A stretch of 64,000 nt of DNA from Sporosarcina sp. Marseille-Q4063. Lineage in GTDB: Bacteria > Bacillota > Bacilli > Bacillales_A > Planococcaceae. Position numbers and translations under genes: made by a program. Below the pieces are notes generated by a model. The model ran no database searches. It had not been told where the DNA came from and saw nothing but the letters and a program-made list of their open reading frames with translations. How positions within the stretch are numbered: the stretch's first letter is position 1; each line of letters begins with the position of its first letter. The stretch covers positions 3,095,001 to 3,159,000 of the forward strand of contig NZ_CP070502.1 in NCBI RefSeq assembly GCF_018309085.1. Direction: 5' to 3'. Positions 62,512 to 64,000 of the stretch are shown here, one piece after another.

Positions 62512-63774
62512 ATGAAGACAGAATTGTTATATGGGAAAGAAGGGCTGGAATTAGAGTTACCAGATCAATCTTTTCTAATTGAGCCGAAAAACTTGCCGAA
62601 AGTGGAGGATGAAAAAGAATCTGTTCGACAGGCATTGCGTAATCCAATAGGCATGGAATCCTTAAAGGAGTCCGTAAAATCGACAGATACCGTTTCCATT
62701 GTCATTAGTGACATTACACGTCCAACACCGAACCATATTTTGGTTCCTTTATTAATAGAAGAGTTGGATCATGTTCCACTAGAAAATTTTGTAATTATCA
62801 ATGGGACAGGCACACATCGAGATCAGACAAGAGAAGAATTTGTCCAAATGCTTGGACCTTGGGTAGTGGATAATATTCGCATTATCAATAACGATTGTCA
62901 CAACAAAGAGACGCTTGTAAATCTTGGTAAAAGTACGTTCGGATGCGATGTCTATCTAAATAAGGATTATGTTGAATCTGATTTCCGCATTGTGACTGGA
63001 TTCATCGAACCGCATTTCTTTGCTGGATTTTCAGGAGGGCCAAAGGGAATTATGCCTGGTATTGCTGGTATCGAAACGATCATGACCTTCCATAATGCAA
63101 GAATGATAGGGGATCCACTTTCCACATGGGGGAATATGGTTAACAATCCGTTACAAGATATGACACGCGAGATTAATGCAATGTGTAAACCGGATTTTAT
63201 GTTGAATGTTACTTTAAATCGGGAAAAGGAAATTACGGCAGTTTTTGCCGGAGAGCTTTACGAAGCGCATGATAAGGGGTGTGCTTTTACAAAAGAACAT
63301 GCGATGTTTCGTTGTGAAGAACGTTTTGACGTTGTAATTGCTTCCAATTCAGGTTATCCGCTTGACCAAAATCTCTATCAAGCTGTAAAAGGCATGAGTG
63401 CAGCCCATAAAATTGTTAAAGAAGGCGGTTCAATCATTATGGCGTCCGAGTGCTCGGATGGCTTACCGGATCATGGGAATTATTCGAAGATATTTGATTT
63501 CGCAAAATCACCTCATGAATTACTGGATCTGATTAATGACCCTGAATTTAAGATGTTTGATCAGTGGCAAGTACAAAAACAAGCGGTGATTCAAGTATGG
63601 GCAGATGTATACGTGTATTCCAAATTAACAGACGAACAGGTAACAGGGGCAATGTTAAAAGTATCTCATGATATTGAACAGACAGTAGAAGAGTTAAAGA
63701 AAAAATACGGAGAAAATATGTCGATTGCCGTTTTACCTTTAGGACCTTTAACGATCCCATTTGTAGAAGAATAA
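62512..63774 (+). CDS. Nickel-dependent LarA family racemase/epimerase
   Basis: A 420-residue LarA-type protein. The residues that bind the nickel-pincer cofactor and substrate in LarA are visible: Asp/Arg in SDITRPTP, His in GTGTHRDQT, His and Lys in GFIEPHFFAGFSGGPKG, His in MTFHNAR, and Gln/Lys in NLYQAVKG. ATG 62512 was preferred because AAAAGGTGA lies before it; an in-frame ATG directly after the permease stop has no site. Lactate racemase is the founding member, but the family also epimerises malate, other hydroxy acids and gluconate. Context points to glycerate or an aldonate. Confidence 0.88.
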   Translation: MKTELLYGKEGLELELPDQSFLIEPKNLPKVEDEKESVRQALRNPIGMESLKESVKSTDTVSIVISDITRPTPNHILVPLLIEELDHVPLENFVIINGTGTHRDQTREEFVQMLGPWVVDNIRIINNDCHNKETLVNLGKSTFGCDVYLNKDYVESDFRIVTGFIEPHFFAGFSGGPKGIMPGIAGIETIMTFHNARMIGDPLSTWGNMVNNPLQDMTREINAMCKPDFMLNVTLNREKEITAVFAGELYEAHDKGCAFTKEHAMFRCEERFDVVIASNSGYPLDQNLYQAVKGMSAAHKIVKEGGSIIMASECSDGLPDHGNYSKIFDFAKSPHELLDLINDPEFKMFDQWQVQKQAVIQVWADVYVYSKLTDEQVTGAMLKVSHDIEQTVEELKKKYGENMSIAVLPLGPLTIPFVEE

Positions 63775-63799
63775 AAATAAATAAAGCGAGGCGAGTGTC

Positions 63800-64000
63800 A
63801 TGAATGAAATGTTGAATGAGAAGAATGAACGGTTAGGTGAAATCCTATCTGATATGGGAAGTGTAATTGTAGCTTTTTCGGGCGGCGTAGATAGTGCATT
63901 GGTATTGAAGCGTGCACAGCAGGAACTTGGAAATCGGGTTTTAGCTGTTGTAGTAGGTTCGGAGTTATTCCGTCAAGAGGAATTTGATAAAGCGGTAAAA
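63800..64000 (+). CDS. larE: ATP-dependent sacrificial sulfur transferase LarE (3' end outside window)
   Basis: The first 67 codons are visible: a PP-loop ATPase start with VIVAFSGGVDSALVLKRAQ and AVVVGSELFRQEEFDKAVK. LarE donates sulfur to build the nickel-pincer cofactor used by LarA-type enzymes. ATG 63800 follows GCGAGGCGAG. Its place 25 bases after the LarA-family gene supports that assignment. The rest of the gene, and larB/larC if present, lie beyond the window. Confidence 0.88.
   Translation, partial: MNEMLNEKNERLGEILSDMGSVIVAFSGGVDSALVLKRAQQELGNRVLAVVVGSELFRQEEFDKAVK

Overview
The window is low-GC, AT-rich DNA with strong GGAGG-type ribosome binding sites, frequent GTG/TTG starts, a ComK homologue, a TPP riboswitch ahead of ThiS/ThiG/ThiF, CcpA cre-like sites and sigma-A promoters. 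This points to a Firmicute of the order Bacillales. The gene content resembles Sporosarcina-like members of the Planococcaceae, but that is inference and was not tested. No rRNA or tRNA genes were seen.

Layout. Bases 1-2984 hold the end of a catabolic cluster (succinate-semialdehyde-type dehydrogenase, enolase-superfamily enzyme, TSUP exporter). Bases 3042-7290 are a gene-poor patch with a broken mnaA, a lone AAA+ ATPase and comK behind a structured leader. Bases 7213-18023 form one plus-strand catabolic operon: IclR regulator, SDR, DUF1850 protein, fused TRAP permease, TAXI binding protein, CoA ligase, ThDP enzyme, citryl-CoA-lyase-like protein and aldehyde dehydrogenase. Bases 18025-21620 are a graveyard of IS fragments, two broken copies of a sigma-factor gene and a broken HEPN-type gene. 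Bases 21696-27003 hold a TetR regulator divergent from a CoA ligase / MFS / thiolase / OB-fold operon. Bases 27411-33154 carry small membrane or lipoprotein genes and the one intact copy of the sigma factor. Bases 33555-42564 hold an RpiR regulator divergent from a peptide ABC transporter operon that ends in an N-acylamino-acid racemase-like enzyme and an M20 amidohydrolase. Bases 43173-48922 hold a thiamine thiazole operon (minus strand) bracketed by two paralogous SGNH hydrolases, the second fused to a truncated IS3 element. Bases 48964-58706 are a sigma-54-controlled beta-oxidation operon with its CBS-PAS-AAA activator. Bases 58934-64000 hold a CdaR-type regulator divergent from glycerate kinase, a KdgT-type permease, a LarA-family racemase and the start of larE.

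How the genes work together. Most of the window consists of substrate-specific uptake and catabolic modules, each with a local regulator of a different family (IclR, TetR, RpiR, sigma-54 activator, CdaR). Four modules use acyl-CoA chemistry. A family of about 145-bp palindromic repeats with ends GGTACCTGTGCAAG / CTTGCACAGGTACC is scattered between modules, all in the same orientation, and often looks able to act as a terminator.

Most interesting: the TAXI-TRAP/CoA-ligase/ThDP/lyase operon, whose citrate-synthase-fold enzyme appears to lack the usual catalytic Asp; the comK leader; the repeat family; the sigma-54 module; and the LarA homologue in a glycerate/aldonate context. All family calls come from reading motifs by eye, without database searches.
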